From NCBI RefSeq assembly GCF_001552595.1, contig NZ_BCRM01000004.1, positions 1-64,000 of the forward strand: a stretch of DNA of 64,000 bases, written 5' to 3'. The stretch comes from Rhodococcus erythropolis NBRC 15567. Lineage in GTDB: Bacteria > Actinomycetota > Actinomycetes > Mycobacteriales > Mycobacteriaceae. The notes under the pieces were generated by a model, which searched no databases, was not told the origin of the DNA, and saw nothing but the letters and a program-made list of their open reading frames with translations. Of the stretch, positions 30,762 to 41,155 are shown piece after piece (the first letter of the stretch is position 1; every line of letters starts with the position of its first letter). A program made the translations under genes and the position numbers.

Positions 30762-31196
30762 TCAGAAGTTTTCGACGAACTTCGTCAGGCCCTTGCTCGC
30801 TGTTTCCAGGGCCGTCTTCTGCGCCTTCTTCACCAGGAAGCCCGGCAGCGGGATCTTGGGATCGATGGTCAGTTCGAAGGTGACTTTGGTTCCACCGTCG
30901 GTGGGAGTCAAGACGTACGAGCCGTCCTGCTGGTTCTGCTGGCCGCTCGCGACGAGGGTCCAGGTCACCCTCTCGTCGCCCTCGAAGGTGTAGTCGACTA
31001 CCTGCTCGTCGTTGATTCCCAGAATGGACACGGCCATGCGAACGCGATGGGGGCGACCGTCGTCGTGGGTGCTCTCGATGGTGATCTTCTTGTGCGCAGA
31101 CGACCACTCCGGCAGCCGATCGACTGCAGCTACGGCCTTCATCACCGTCGCCGGATCAGCCTTGATCTCGAATTCCTTGACGCCCGAAACGGCCAT
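30762..31196 (-). CDS. SRPBCC family (polyketide cyclase/START-like) protein
   Basis: A 144-residue single-domain protein of the Bet v1-like fold. Visible family traits are the opening strand FEIKADPATVMKAVAAVDRLPEWS, a middle GDERVTWTLVAS strand and a long C-terminal helix (LETASKGLTKFVENF). Such proteins bind hydrophobic ligands; the ligand here is unknown. AAGGAG lies 8-13 bases before the ATG. The 150 bases between it and the response regulator show nothing clear. Confidence 0.85.
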   Translation of the reverse strand: MAVSGVKEFEIKADPATVMKAVAAVDRLPEWSSAHKKITIESTHDDGRPHRVRMAVSILGINDEQVVDYTFEGDERVTWTLVASGQQNQQDGSYVLTPTDGGTKVTFELTIDPKIPLPGFLVKKAQKTALETASKGLTKFVENF

Positions 31197-31282
31197 GAAC
31201 GTGCTCCTTCTCGCCTTGCGGCAACGGTTCGTGATTACTGCAGTTGCGCAATTAGATCATCGGCGATCAGGGTGGCGTCGAA

Positions 31283-31762
31283 CTAGTCCATGCCGTTCTT
31301 GCGCATCTGGTCCCGCAATGCGCCCTGAACGGCTTGTGAAACCCACGAGTTGAGGGAGACTCCGTTCTGATTGGCTGCCTCCTCGGCGCGGGCTTTGATC
31401 TGCTCCATCATCCTCAACGTCACTCGGCTGATATCGCCGCTGACGTCGTCGAACGAGTAAGTGGAGTCCTTCTTCTCGTCGTCTGCCTTCTCGTTTCCGC
31501 CCTCGCCGCCGGTCGAATTCGTCGGGCGGACGACGTCGGTCACGATCTCGTTGCCGTCGAGATTGACCCTGACCTCGCGGCCGTCGAGTTTGGTCCCGAT
31601 CTCCTTGGCCAACTCCGTCGCCGCGGCCAACAAGACCAGGCGGACCGAGGGTTCGATGGCGGCGGACAACGACGCCGCAATCCGGCGCGTGTGATCGTCG
31701 CCGAGTTCGGCTGCGGTGACGAGGTCATTCTGCAGCTTCGCGGTGTACTCCGAAATGTCCAT
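31283..31762 (-). CDS. Ribbon-helix-helix (Arc/HicB-type) putative autoregulator
   Basis: A 159-residue protein. The C-terminal 45 residues (ISRVTLRMMEQIKARAEEAANQNGVSLNSWVSQAVQGAL) match the ribbon-helix-helix DNA-binding fold found in HicB-like antitoxins. The N-terminal part is helical, then a beta-like stretch (LDGREVRVNLDGNEIVTDVV), joined by a Gly/Glu/Lys/Asp-rich linker. No toxin gene is adjacent, so a stand-alone regulator is more likely. The promoter reads TTGACT, 17 bases, CACTCT and then six bases to ATG. Three repeated boxes overlap and flank the -35 and spacer. Confidence 0.8.
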   Translation of the reverse strand: MDISEYTAKLQNDLVTAAELGDDHTRRIAASLSAAIEPSVRLVLLAAATELAKEIGTKLDGREVRVNLDGNEIVTDVVRPTNSTGGEGGNEKADDEKKDSTYSFDDVSGDISRVTLRMMEQIKARAEEAANQNGVSLNSWVSQAVQGALRDQMRKNGMD

Positions 31763-31768
31763 GACACC

Positions 31769-31813
31769 AGAGTGGCGTCAAAAGTGACGTCAGTCAAGGG
31801 TGTGGTGACGTCA
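31769..31813 (-). promoter_or_regulatory. Promoter and three-box operator of the ribbon-helix-helix gene
   Basis: On the minus strand -35 TTGACT (31792-31797) and -10 CACTCT (31769-31774) are 17 bases apart, and the -10 ends six bases before the ATG. On the plus strand three copies of RGTGRCGTCA occur at 31771-31780, 31783-31792 and 31804-31813. Boxes 2 and 3 contain the palindrome TGACGTCA. The boxes overlap the -35 and the spacer, where a repressor would block polymerase. Confidence 0.6.
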
Positions 31814-31916
31814 CTCGATCTCGGGGGAGCGCAACCGCTATAGAGTTGCCCAGCACCTGAGGCGAACGGCGCCCGGGTTTCGTGCTGGTCGTTTCGTGCT
31901 TGTCGAGGAGTGGGTT

Positions 31917-33618
<1,702 letters not shown>

Positions 33619-35628
33619 ATGACCCGTCCCCCCCGACGTCGTAGTGCCAGTCGTCAAGCCGGTCCGCCTTCGCCTCCGGCTCCCGAGACGGCCGCGAAGG
33701 CCGCACCGGTAGAGGCACCAGCTGCGCCGGCGGCAGAAGCGGCCCCCGCCGCAGCCGCCCCGCCCAAGAAGGCCGCAGCAGCCAAATCTGCAGCGACCAA
33801 GTCCGCCGCCACCAAATCTGCTGCACCCAAGAAATCGACCGAAGACAGGTCGCCACGCAAATCTGCCGGCGGCAACCGTCCGGCAGCGTCGAAGGCGGGC
33901 AACGGGCGCGGAAACAAGCGCCCCGAGAACCGTCCGGCCGTCGATCCCACCGGTCGCCTCGGAACACCCCCGAAGGCGCCGGCATCAGGTCTGCGCATCG
34001 TCGCTCTCGGTGGCATCGGCGAAATCGGTCGCAACATGACGGTGTTCGAGCACCGCGGCAAGTTGCTGATCGTCGACTGCGGTGTGCTGTTCCCCGAGGA
34101 CCAGCAGCCCGGCGTCGACCTGATCCTCCCGGACTTCCGCTACATCGAAGACCGTATGGACGACGTCGAAGCCGTCATCTTGACTCACGGCCACGAGGAT
34201 CACATCGGTGCTCTGCCGTTCTTGCTGCGCCTGCGCGCGGACATTCCGGTCATCGGCGCGAAGTTCACTCTCGCCCTCGTTGCCGCCAAGTGCCGCGAGC
34301 ATCGCCTGCGACCGAACCTCGTCGAGGTCGTCGAAGGAAACACCACCACTCACGGCCCGTTCGACTGCGAGTACTTCGCCGTCAACCACTCGATTCCCGA
34401 CGCGCTCGCGATCGCGATTCGCACCGACGCCGGAGTTGTACTGCACACCGGTGACATCAAGCTCGATCAGCTGCCTCTCGACGGCCGCTTGACCGACCTC
34501 GCCGGTTTCTCCCGCCTGGGCGACGAGGGTGTCGACCTGTTCCTCGTGGACTCGACCAACGCCGAGGTCCCGGGATTCGTCACGCCCGAGCGTGAAATCG
34601 GGGGAGTGCTCGACAACGTCATCGGCAAGGCGAAGCAGCGCGTCATCGTGGCATCGTTCGCCAGCCACGTGCACCGCATCCAGCAGGTCGTCGACGTTGC
34701 CGCTCGGTACAACCGTCGCATCGTCTTCGTCGGCCGCTCGATGGTCCGCAACATGCAGATCGCCCAGGATCTCGGCTACCTCACGGTGCCAGACGGACTG
34801 GTCGTCGACATCGACACCGCCGCCACCCTTCCCGACGATCGCCTGGTGCTCATTTCGACGGGTTCGCAGGGTGAGCCGTTGGCAGCGCTCTCGCGGATGG
34901 CACGCGGCGAACACCGCCAGATCAACATCCGTGCCAACGACCTGGTCGTTCTCGCATCCTCGCTGATTCCGGGTAACGAGAACTCCGTTTTTGCCGTGGT
35001 CAACGGCTTGGCCAAGCGCGGTGCCACCGTCGTGACGCAGCAGAGCGCCAAGGTTCACGTCTCGGGCCACGCGTCCGCCGGTGAGTTGCTCTACCTGTAC
35101 AACGCGGTTCGGCCCACCAACGCCATGCCCGTCCACGGTGAATGGCGGCACCTGCGTGCCAACGCCGCCCTTGCCAAGGCCACCGGCGTTCCGGAAGAGC
35201 GCATCGTGCTGGCCGAGGACGGCGTCGTGGTCGACATGGTCGACGGCCTCGCCGAGATCGTCGGACGCGTACCGGTCGGACACGTCTACGTCGACGGTCT
35301 TTCAGTCGGTGACGTCGGCGAGCCGACGCTCTCCGATCGACTCGTACTCGGTGAAGGCGGCTTCATCGCCATCACCATCGTCATCAACGAGTCGACAGGA
35401 CGCGCAGTCAGCACTCCCGAGGTGTCCGGCCGCGGTTTCTCCGACGATCCGACGGCACTCAAGGCCGCCGCGGATCTCGTGGAATCGGACCTGGCCCGAT
35501 TGGCGAGCGAAGGCGTCATCGACGCTCATCGCATCGCGCAGTCCGTGCGCCGCGTCGTCGGACGCTGGGTCGCGGACAAGTACCGCCGCCGTCCGATGAT
35601 CATTCCGACGGTCATCGCGGTTCCGTAG
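33619..35628 (+). CDS. rnj: Ribonuclease J
   Basis: A 669-residue metallo-beta-lactamase/beta-CASP exo- and endoribonuclease for RNA maturation and decay. The zinc motif HGHEDHIG is intact, as are the later VLHTGDIKLD and the CASP-region VIVASFASHVHRIQQ and VHVSGHASAGELLYLY. A basic, Ala-rich N-terminal extension of about 110 residues with repeated KSAAT units precedes the catalytic core and may bind RNA. The ATG abuts the dapA stop, with GGCAGGAG eight bases upstream. Confidence 0.97.
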   Translation: MTRPPRRRSASRQAGPPSPPAPETAAKAAPVEAPAAPAAEAAPAAAAPPKKAAAAKSAATKSAATKSAAPKKSTEDRSPRKSAGGNRPAASKAGNGRGNKRPENRPAVDPTGRLGTPPKAPASGLRIVALGGIGEIGRNMTVFEHRGKLLIVDCGVLFPEDQQPGVDLILPDFRYIEDRMDDVEAVILTHGHEDHIGALPFLLRLRADIPVIGAKFTLALVAAKCREHRLRPNLVEVVEGNTTTHGPFDCEYFAVNHSIPDALAIAIRTDAGVVLHTGDIKLDQLPLDGRLTDLAGFSRLGDEGVDLFLVDSTNAEVPGFVTPEREIGGVLDNVIGKAKQRVIVASFASHVHRIQQVVDVAARYNRRIVFVGRSMVRNMQIAQDLGYLTVPDGLVVDIDTAATLPDDRLVLISTGSQGEPLAALSRMARGEHRQINIRANDLVVLASSLIPGNENSVFAVVNGLAKRGATVVTQQSAKVHVSGHASAGELLYLYNAVRPTNAMPVHGEWRHLRANAALAKATGVPEERIVLAEDGVVVDMVDGLAEIVGRVPVGHVYVDGLSVGDVGEPTLSDRLVLGEGGFIAITIVINESTGRAVSTPEVSGRGFSDDPTALKAAADLVESDLARLASEGVIDAHRIAQSVRRVVGRWVADKYRRRPMIIPTVIAVP

Positions 35629-35652
35629 ATTCGGCACAGCAGGTCGCTTCCG

Positions 35653-35680
35653 CTCGAACCCGGTCCGGTTCGAGTACTTT
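35653..35680 (+). promoter_or_regulatory. 8-bp inverted repeat plus -10 upstream of the TIGR03085 gene
   Basis: CTCGAACC (35653-35660) and GGTTCGAG (35667-35674) are perfect inverted arms around CGGTCC. They are followed directly by TACTTT (35675-35680), a -10 that ends seven bases before the GTG at 35688. The arms contain the LexA half-sites TCGAAC and GTTCGA, but eight bases apart instead of four. The stem could also end rnj transcription. Confidence 0.5.
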
Positions 35681-35687
35681 GGCGAAG

Positions 35688-36311
35688 GTGACCTTCGCTC
35701 ATGACGAACGACTCGCCCTGGTGGACAGCATGGTCGAGTTCGGCCCCGATGCTCCGACACTGTGTGGGGAGTGGACCAATCGTGACCTGGCAGCACATCT
35801 GATTGTCCGGGAGCGGCGTCTCGACGCCGCTCCCGGAATCATGTTGAGCCCTCTTGCCGGTCACACCGAGAGCGTTCGAAAGGCCGCAGCGGCGCGTCCG
35901 TGGGAGGAGATCCTCGACGACGTTCGGAGCGGGCCGCCGCGATGGTCGCCGATGTACTGGCTCGACGCGCAGGTCAACACCACCGAGATGTTCGTTCACC
36001 ACGAAGATGTACGCCGCGCACATCTGAACTGGGCGCCGCGTCCGTTGTCGGAGGGTCGGCAGGCTCAGCTGTGGAAGTACGCACGCCAGATCGGCAAGAT
36101 GGGCTACCGCAAGGCTGCTGTCGAGGTAATTTTCGAACTTCCCTCCGGCGAGAGTGCGGTCGTCCATAAATCCGGCTCTCGCAGTGTTGTCTTGCAGGGC
36201 GAACCCGCCGAGTTGCTGCTGCACGCATTCGGTCGCAACGAAGTGAAGATCGAAGCCAAAGGTGAACTGGCCGACGTCCAATCCGTGATGGCGCTCGATC
36301 GCAGTTTCTGA
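35688..36311 (+). CDS. TIGR03085 family (mycothiol-maleylpyruvate-isomerase-like) protein
   Basis: A 207-residue protein of the DinB/maleylpyruvate isomerase-like fold. The N-terminus FAHDERLALVDSM...GPDAPTLCGEWTNRDLAAHLIVRERR is the TIGR03085 hallmark, with a metal-ligand-type His in AAHL. Further His residues are in MFVHHEDVRRAH. The reaction is unknown. The GTG at 35688 is preferred over TTG at 35679, because TACTTT ends seven bases before it and the resulting N-terminus fits the family. Confidence 0.85.
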   Translation: MTFAHDERLALVDSMVEFGPDAPTLCGEWTNRDLAAHLIVRERRLDAAPGIMLSPLAGHTESVRKAAAARPWEEILDDVRSGPPRWSPMYWLDAQVNTTEMFVHHEDVRRAHLNWAPRPLSEGRQAQLWKYARQIGKMGYRKAAVEVIFELPSGESAVVHKSGSRSVVLQGEPAELLLHAFGRNEVKIEAKGELADVQSVMALDRSF

Positions 36312-36422
36312 TTGCCTTTTTCTACCTGAGTGGCGCTCGAACGACGGGTTGCGAAGATCACGTTTCGCACTCGCGACCAGTGTTGCTGGTGTTGCGGATG
36401 GTCCAGATGGGGTCGCACAGAC

Positions 36423-36428
36423 TAGCCT
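36423..36428 (+). promoter_or_regulatory. -10 element of ftsK (leaderless)
   Basis: TAGCCT ends seven bases before the ftsK ATG at 36436. No Shine-Dalgarno sequence is seen in front of that ATG. Confidence 0.55.
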
Positions 36429-36435
36429 GAACTCC

Positions 36436-39207
36436 ATGGCAGGTAAGTCGAGCGCCCGGGGATCCAGTACAAGCACGTCCACGTCCAGGGCATCGACCAG
36501 GTCGTCAGCCTCCACTCCGAGTGCGCGCACGACCGCAAAACCTCGCACCTCGCGCACCACACGGACCGTGTCGACTCCTCGGAACGTCACGACTTCGGCC
36601 AGGGCTGGTGGGCGCCCGGCCTCGGGCAAAGGCTCCAAGCCAGCGCCCAAGAAGGCCTCCGGTACGTCGTCGGCCGCGCGCCGCCCGGTATCGAAAACGT
36701 CTCAGCGGGCCAGCCCGTTGGCGGCTGTCGGCAAGGGAATCGGAGCCGGGTGGTCCCTGGCTGCCCGCGGCGTCGGCGCCACCACACGCACCGTCAGTAA
36801 GGTCGGCGAGATCGAAGCCGGCCACCGCCGCGACGGAATAGCGCTCGGCCTGATCGCATTCAGCGTCGTCATCGCCGGCGGCGTCTGGTTCAAGGCCGGT
36901 GGTCCGATCGGCGGCGGCATCGACACCCTTGTGCGCGCTATCTTCGGCGCGGCCTCGGCCGTGCTCCCCATCGTCGGCGTCGGCCTCGCGATCCTGTTGA
37001 TGCGCACAGAACCGAAACCTGAGATCCGCCCCCGACTGATCATGGGATCGTTGCTGGTCGGTCTGCCGGCGCTCGGCCTCTGGCACATCATCTCGGGTTC
37101 ACCGACAGACTCCACCGGTCGCTCCAACGGAGCAGGGTTCGTCGGGTACGTCGTGGGGGGCCCGCTCACCAACGGGCTCACCGTCTGGCTGTCTGCGCCG
37201 CTGCTGGTCATCGCCGCCGGATTCGGAATCCTCCTTCTGACCGGAACCACGCTGCGTGAGGTGCCGAGCAAGTTCCAGTCCTTCTTCGGTGCCTCGTATC
37301 GCTCGGACGAATACGGCGACTACGGATCCGAATTCGACGAGGATGGCGAGCACCACTACGGCGAATCTGCTTACGATCCTTCACTGTTCGACGCCGACGG
37401 CTACCCGGTCGACACCTACGCCGAGCCACCGCTCAAGCCCGCCAAGCGGACCAGCCGACGCGCACCGATCGACAACTACCCGACGGACGAGTTCGAATCC
37501 GGCGACAAGAAGACCGAAGTACTCGGTCTGTGGAACGCCGACGACACCGCAGTACCCGACGAGCCCGTCGTGGCTGCTGCCGCGCCCGTCGTGGAGACTC
37601 CGGCGCCGCGCCCCAAGGTGCCGGCCCGTTCCGTCCCTATCGCCAAGCCTGTGCCGAAACCCGAACCGGAGCCGGAGGAGAAGGAACACTTCGTCACCGA
37701 TCGGGTCACCGACGGCGACTACAACCTCCCTCCGACGACGTTGCTGATCGAAGGGGACCCGCCCAAGCTCCGCAGTTCTGCGAACGACGCGATGATCGAA
37801 GCGATCAGCGAGGTCCTCGAACAGTTCAAGATCGACGCCGCCGTTACCGGATTCACCCGAGGCCCGACAGTGACGCGGTACGAGGTCGAACTCGGCCCAG
37901 GCGTGAAGGTCGAGAAGATCACCGCGCTCGCCCGCAACATCGCCTATGCAGTGGCTACCGACAACGTCCGTCTCCTGGCCCCCATTCCGGGTAAGTCCGC
38001 GGTGGGCATCGAGGTACCGAACTCCGACCGCGAAATGGTTCGCCTCGCCGACGTGCTGAACGCGCCGAGCACCCGACGCGATCACCATCCACTGGTGATC
38101 GGTCTGGGCAAGGACATCGAAGGTGACTTCGTCAGTGCCAACCTCGCGAAGATGCCCCACCTTCTGGTGGCAGGTTCGACCGGCTCGGGTAAGTCGAGCT
38201 TCGTGAACTCGATGCTCGTCTCGTTGCTCACCCGAGCAACGCCGGAAGAAGTACGGATGATCCTCATCGACCCGAAGATGGTCGAGCTCACGCCGTACGA
38301 AGGTATCCCGCACCTGATCACGCCGATCATCACTCAGCCGAAGAAGGCCGCGGCAGCGCTGGCCTGGTTGGTCGAGGAGATGGAACAGCGTTACCAGGAC
38401 ATGCAGGCCAACCGGGTGCGTCATATCGACGACTTCAACTCCAAGGTCAAGTCCGGCGAAATCACCGCCCCGCTGGGCAGCGAGCGCGTCTACCGTCCGT
38501 ACCCGTACATCCTGGCAATTGTGGACGAGCTGGCCGACCTCATGATGACCGCTCCCCGCGACGTCGAAGAAGCGATCGTCCGCATCACGCAGAAAGCCCG
38601 TGCTGCCGGTATCCACCTGGTGCTGGCAACGCAGCGCCCCTCCGTCGACGTCGTCACCGGCCTGATCAAGACCAACGTGCCGTCTCGTCTGGCGTTCGCG
38701 ACGTCTTCACTGACGGACTCGCGAGTCATCCTCGATCAGCCAGGCGCCGAGAAGCTCATCGGTATGGGTGACGGCCTCTTCCTGCCCATGGGTGCGGGTA
38801 AGCCGACCCGTATGCAGGGCGCGTTCATCACCGACGAAGAAATCTCGGCGGTCGTCGACTTCGCGAAGAACCAGGCGGAGCCCGAGTACACCGAAGGTGT
38901 CACCGCGCAGAAGGCCGGGGAGAAGAAAGACGTCGACCCCGACATCGGCGACGACATGGATGTCCTCTTGCAGGCCGTGGAATTGGTGATCACCAGCCAG
39001 TTCGGTTCGACGTCGATGCTTCAGCGCAAGCTGCGAGTCGGGTTCGCCAAGGCCGGCCGACTGATGGACCTCATGGAAAATCGTGGCGTCGTCGGACCCA
39101 GCGAGGGCTCGAAGGCCCGCGAGGTACTCATGAAGCCTGAGGAACTCGACGGTCTGCTGTGGTCGATTCGCGGCGGCGACCCGGATGAGGCACCCGCAGA
39201 CGAGTAG
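36436..39207 (+). CDS. ftsK: DNA translocase FtsK
   Basis: A 923-residue septal DNA pump that clears chromosome ends at division. Residues 1-110 are basic and Ser/Thr/Arg-rich. Four to five membrane helices follow (about 135-270), then an acidic/Pro-rich linker. The C-terminal motor has Walker A GSTGSGKSSF, Walker B LAIVDELADLM and the arginine-bearing TQRPSVDVVTGLIK segment. The final gamma winged-helix domain (ELVITSQFGSTSMLQRKLRVGFAKAGRLMDLME) recognises KOPS-type sites. It is followed by terC. Confidence 0.97.
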   Translation: MAGKSSARGSSTSTSTSRASTRSSASTPSARTTAKPRTSRTTRTVSTPRNVTTSARAGGRPASGKGSKPAPKKASGTSSAARRPVSKTSQRASPLAAVGKGIGAGWSLAARGVGATTRTVSKVGEIEAGHRRDGIALGLIAFSVVIAGGVWFKAGGPIGGGIDTLVRAIFGAASAVLPIVGVGLAILLMRTEPKPEIRPRLIMGSLLVGLPALGLWHIISGSPTDSTGRSNGAGFVGYVVGGPLTNGLTVWLSAPLLVIAAGFGILLLTGTTLREVPSKFQSFFGASYRSDEYGDYGSEFDEDGEHHYGESAYDPSLFDADGYPVDTYAEPPLKPAKRTSRRAPIDNYPTDEFESGDKKTEVLGLWNADDTAVPDEPVVAAAAPVVETPAPRPKVPARSVPIAKPVPKPEPEPEEKEHFVTDRVTDGDYNLPPTTLLIEGDPPKLRSSANDAMIEAISEVLEQFKIDAAVTGFTRGPTVTRYEVELGPGVKVEKITALARNIAYAVATDNVRLLAPIPGKSAVGIEVPNSDREMVRLADVLNAPSTRRDHHPLVIGLGKDIEGDFVSANLAKMPHLLVAGSTGSGKSSFVNSMLVSLLTRATPEEVRMILIDPKMVELTPYEGIPHLITPIITQPKKAAAALAWLVEEMEQRYQDMQANRVRHIDDFNSKVKSGEITAPLGSERVYRPYPYILAIVDELADLMMTAPRDVEEAIVRITQKARAAGIHLVLATQRPSVDVVTGLIKTNVPSRLAFATSSLTDSRVILDQPGAEKLIGMGDGLFLPMGAGKPTRMQGAFITDEEISAVVDFAKNQAEPEYTEGVTAQKAGEKKDVDPDIGDDMDVLLQAVELVITSQFGSTSMLQRKLRVGFAKAGRLMDLMENRGVVGPSEGSKAREVLMKPEELDGLLWSIRGGDPDEAPADE

Positions 39208-39252
39208 GGACACCTCGGCGGACAAGCCGTCGACAGACGACCGGAGGAACCC

Positions 39253-40233
39253 GTGCATGTGACGCCGTTGGCTTGGGGAATCACGATCGTGGTGATCCTC
39301 GGCCTGTTCGTCTTCGACTTCTTCGCCCACGTCCGCACGCCGCATGCGCCGACCTTCCGGGAGTCCGCGTTCTGGTCGACGGTCTACATCTCGATCGCCA
39401 TCGTCTTCGGCCTCGTCGTGATGTGGATCTGGGGCACCACGTACGGCGGTGAGTACTTCGCCGGCTATGTCACGGAAAAGGCGCTCTCGGTCGACAATCT
39501 GTTCGTCTTCGTGATCATCATGTCGACCTTCGCGGTACCACGAGAGTTCCAGCAGAAGGTATTGCTGATCGGCATCGTCCTCGCGTTGGTGATGCGCGGA
39601 ATCTTCATCGGTGTCGGTGCCGCCGCCATCAACGCATACAGCTGGGTGTTCTACCTCTTCGGTGCGTTCCTGATCTACACCGCGTACACCCTGATCCGCG
39701 ATCACGGGCATGAGAAGGAAGCCGAGGAGAAGCGCGACAGTCGCATCATCTCGCTCGTGAAACGGGTGCTGCCGACTACCGAGGAATACGACGGCGACAA
39801 ACTGATCACCCGGATCGACGGCAAGCGCGTCGTGACTCCGTTGTTGTTGGCGCTCATCGCAATCGGCTTTGCCGACGTGCTCTTCGCGCTCGATTCGATT
39901 CCGGCGATCTACGGTCTGACTCAGGAACCGTATCTGGTGTTCACCGCCAACGCCTTCGCACTGATGGGCCTACGGCAGCTGTACTTCCTGATCGGCGGGT
40001 TGCTCGAACGGCTGGTCTATCTCTCGTACGGGCTCTCGATAATCTTGGCGTTCATCGGTGTGAAACTGGTACTTCACGCGTTGCACGAGAACACCCTCTC
40101 GTTCGTCAACGGAGGTGAACACGTCTCCGTGCCGGAAATCTCCACGGCACTCTCACTCGGAGTGATCATCGGAGTATTGGCGGTGACGACGGTCGCGAGC
40201 CTGTTGAAGACTCGCGACCGGGCCGGGGAGTAG
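39253..40233 (+). CDS. TerC family integral membrane protein
   Basis: A 326-residue protein with about nine helices. The TerC/Alx signature is present: EKALSVDNLFVFVIIMSTF (with the conserved Asp) and LIAIGFADVLFALDSIPAIYGLT (second Asp). Members are linked to manganese or calcium export and to tellurite resistance; the substrate here is not shown. The GTG start has GGAGGA (39243-39248) four bases upstream. It ends 10 bases before the convergent YciI gene. The 45-base gap to ftsK is too short for a manganese riboswitch. Confidence 0.9.
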   Translation: MHVTPLAWGITIVVILGLFVFDFFAHVRTPHAPTFRESAFWSTVYISIAIVFGLVVMWIWGTTYGGEYFAGYVTEKALSVDNLFVFVIIMSTFAVPREFQQKVLLIGIVLALVMRGIFIGVGAAAINAYSWVFYLFGAFLIYTAYTLIRDHGHEKEAEEKRDSRIISLVKRVLPTTEEYDGDKLITRIDGKRVVTPLLLALIAIGFADVLFALDSIPAIYGLTQEPYLVFTANAFALMGLRQLYFLIGGLLERLVYLSYGLSIILAFIGVKLVLHALHENTLSFVNGGEHVSVPEISTALSLGVIIGVLAVTTVASLLKTRDRAGE

Positions 40234-40243
40234 GCCGACGCTC

Positions 40244-40528
40244 TCAGGCGCTGAACTGACCCAACACCGGAACCCACTCGGTGATCCGGACCTTCTCGAT
40301 CAAATCGGCGATCGCGAACGGGTCGTGGGTGAAGAGGAGTGAAACGGTGTCGGCGTCAGCGGCGTCGACGATGATCAGCGCGCCGTTTCCATCTGCAAAC
40401 GGGCCAGATGACAGAACGATCGAGCGGGAAACCAGATCCGCGAGCCAGGCGCGGTGATCGCTGCGGACTTCGTCGCGCTGAGGGGTCTTCTCGGGTGCGT
40501 AGGTGTATTCGACGAGGAACAACGACAT
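40244..40528 (-). CDS. YciI-like protein
   Basis: A 94-residue ferredoxin-like fold protein. The family pattern shows as MSLFLVEYTYAPEK at the start, HRAWLADLVSRSIVLSSGPFAD (conserved His and Gly-Pro-Phe) and LLFTHDPFAIADLIEKVRITEW near the end. Its function is unknown; some relatives are hydrolases or lyases. A similar gene (Rv2749) sits beside ftsK in M. tuberculosis. It is read toward terC. Confidence 0.85.
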   Translation of the reverse strand: MSLFLVEYTYAPEKTPQRDEVRSDHRAWLADLVSRSIVLSSGPFADGNGALIIVDAADADTVSLLFTHDPFAIADLIEKVRITEWVPVLGQFSA

Positions 40529-40587
40529 CGTGAACCGCTTTCGGAGGCTGGTGATCGAGACAGGTGTGTTTGAAGAGTCTGAACGGT

Positions 40588-41112
40588 TCAGAGAGTCAGG
40601 AGCATGCGAGTATTGCCGAGTGTGTTGGGTTTCACATAGCTCAGATCGAGGAACTCGGCGACGCCGGCGTCGTAGGACCGACACATTTCCGCATAGACCT
40701 CGGCGGTGACGGGAGTGCCGTCGATCTCCGCGAATCCGTGACGGTGGAAGAACTCGGTCTCGAACGTCAAAACGAACAACCGTTCCAACTCCAATTCCTT
40801 GGCGACCTCGATGAGTTTGTCGACGACGTGGAAACCTGCGCCCTGCCCTTTCGCAGTCGGATCGACTGCTACGGTGCGGATCTCACCCAGGTCCGCCCAC
40901 AGCACATGCAGTGCGCCGCAGGCGATTACCTGGTCACCCCGCTCGGCGACCCAGAACTCCTGGACTGCCTCGTACAGCGTCACGAGATTCTTCTCGAGGA
41001 GGATCTTGCCGGCGTAGATGTCGATCAGACGCTTGATTTCGGGGATGTCCGACGTTCGCGCGCGACGCACGATCAACTGGCTCTCGGTATAGGTCGGCGC
41101 GGTCGAAGTCAT
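40588..41112 (-). CDS. argA: Amino-acid N-acetyltransferase (GNAT family, ArgA-type)
   Basis: A 174-residue GNAT enzyme predicted to make N-acetylglutamate for arginine synthesis. It matches the short mycobacterial ArgA (Rv2747) closely in recalled sequence: RRARTSDIPEIKRLIDIYAGKILLEKNLVTLYE, LGEIRTVAVDPTAKGQGAGFHVVDKLI (acetyl-CoA loop) and FLDLSYVKPNTLGNTRML. The ATG at 41112 is supported by TAATGT ending seven bases upstream (41120-41125). It is divergent from the pgsA unit. Confidence 0.92.
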   Translation of the reverse strand: MTSTAPTYTESQLIVRRARTSDIPEIKRLIDIYAGKILLEKNLVTLYEAVQEFWVAERGDQVIACGALHVLWADLGEIRTVAVDPTAKGQGAGFHVVDKLIEVAKELELERLFVLTFETEFFHRHGFAEIDGTPVTAEVYAEMCRSYDAGVAEFLDLSYVKPNTLGNTRMLLTL

Positions 41113-41119
41113 GTGGTGC

Positions 41120-41148
41120 ACATTAGTCAATGGCCCTACCGATATTCT
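41120..41148. promoter_or_regulatory. Divergent -10 elements for argA (-) and the pgsA leader ORF (+)
   Basis: On the minus strand TAATGT (41120-41125) lies seven bases before the argA ATG. On the plus strand TATTCT (41143-41148) lies seven bases before a GTG at 41156. The two promoters are back to back within about 30 bases, so their -35 regions must overlap. Confidence 0.55.
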
Positions 41149-41155
41149 AAGTCGC

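Noticed and set aside
33985..35283. 432-codon frame antisense to rnj
   Set aside because: Shadow of RNase J; low-complexity Asp/Val/Gly-rich product without motifs.
39208..39252. Possible manganese (yybP-ykoY) riboswitch before terC
   Set aside because: The ftsK-terC gap is only 45 bases, too short for this riboswitch.
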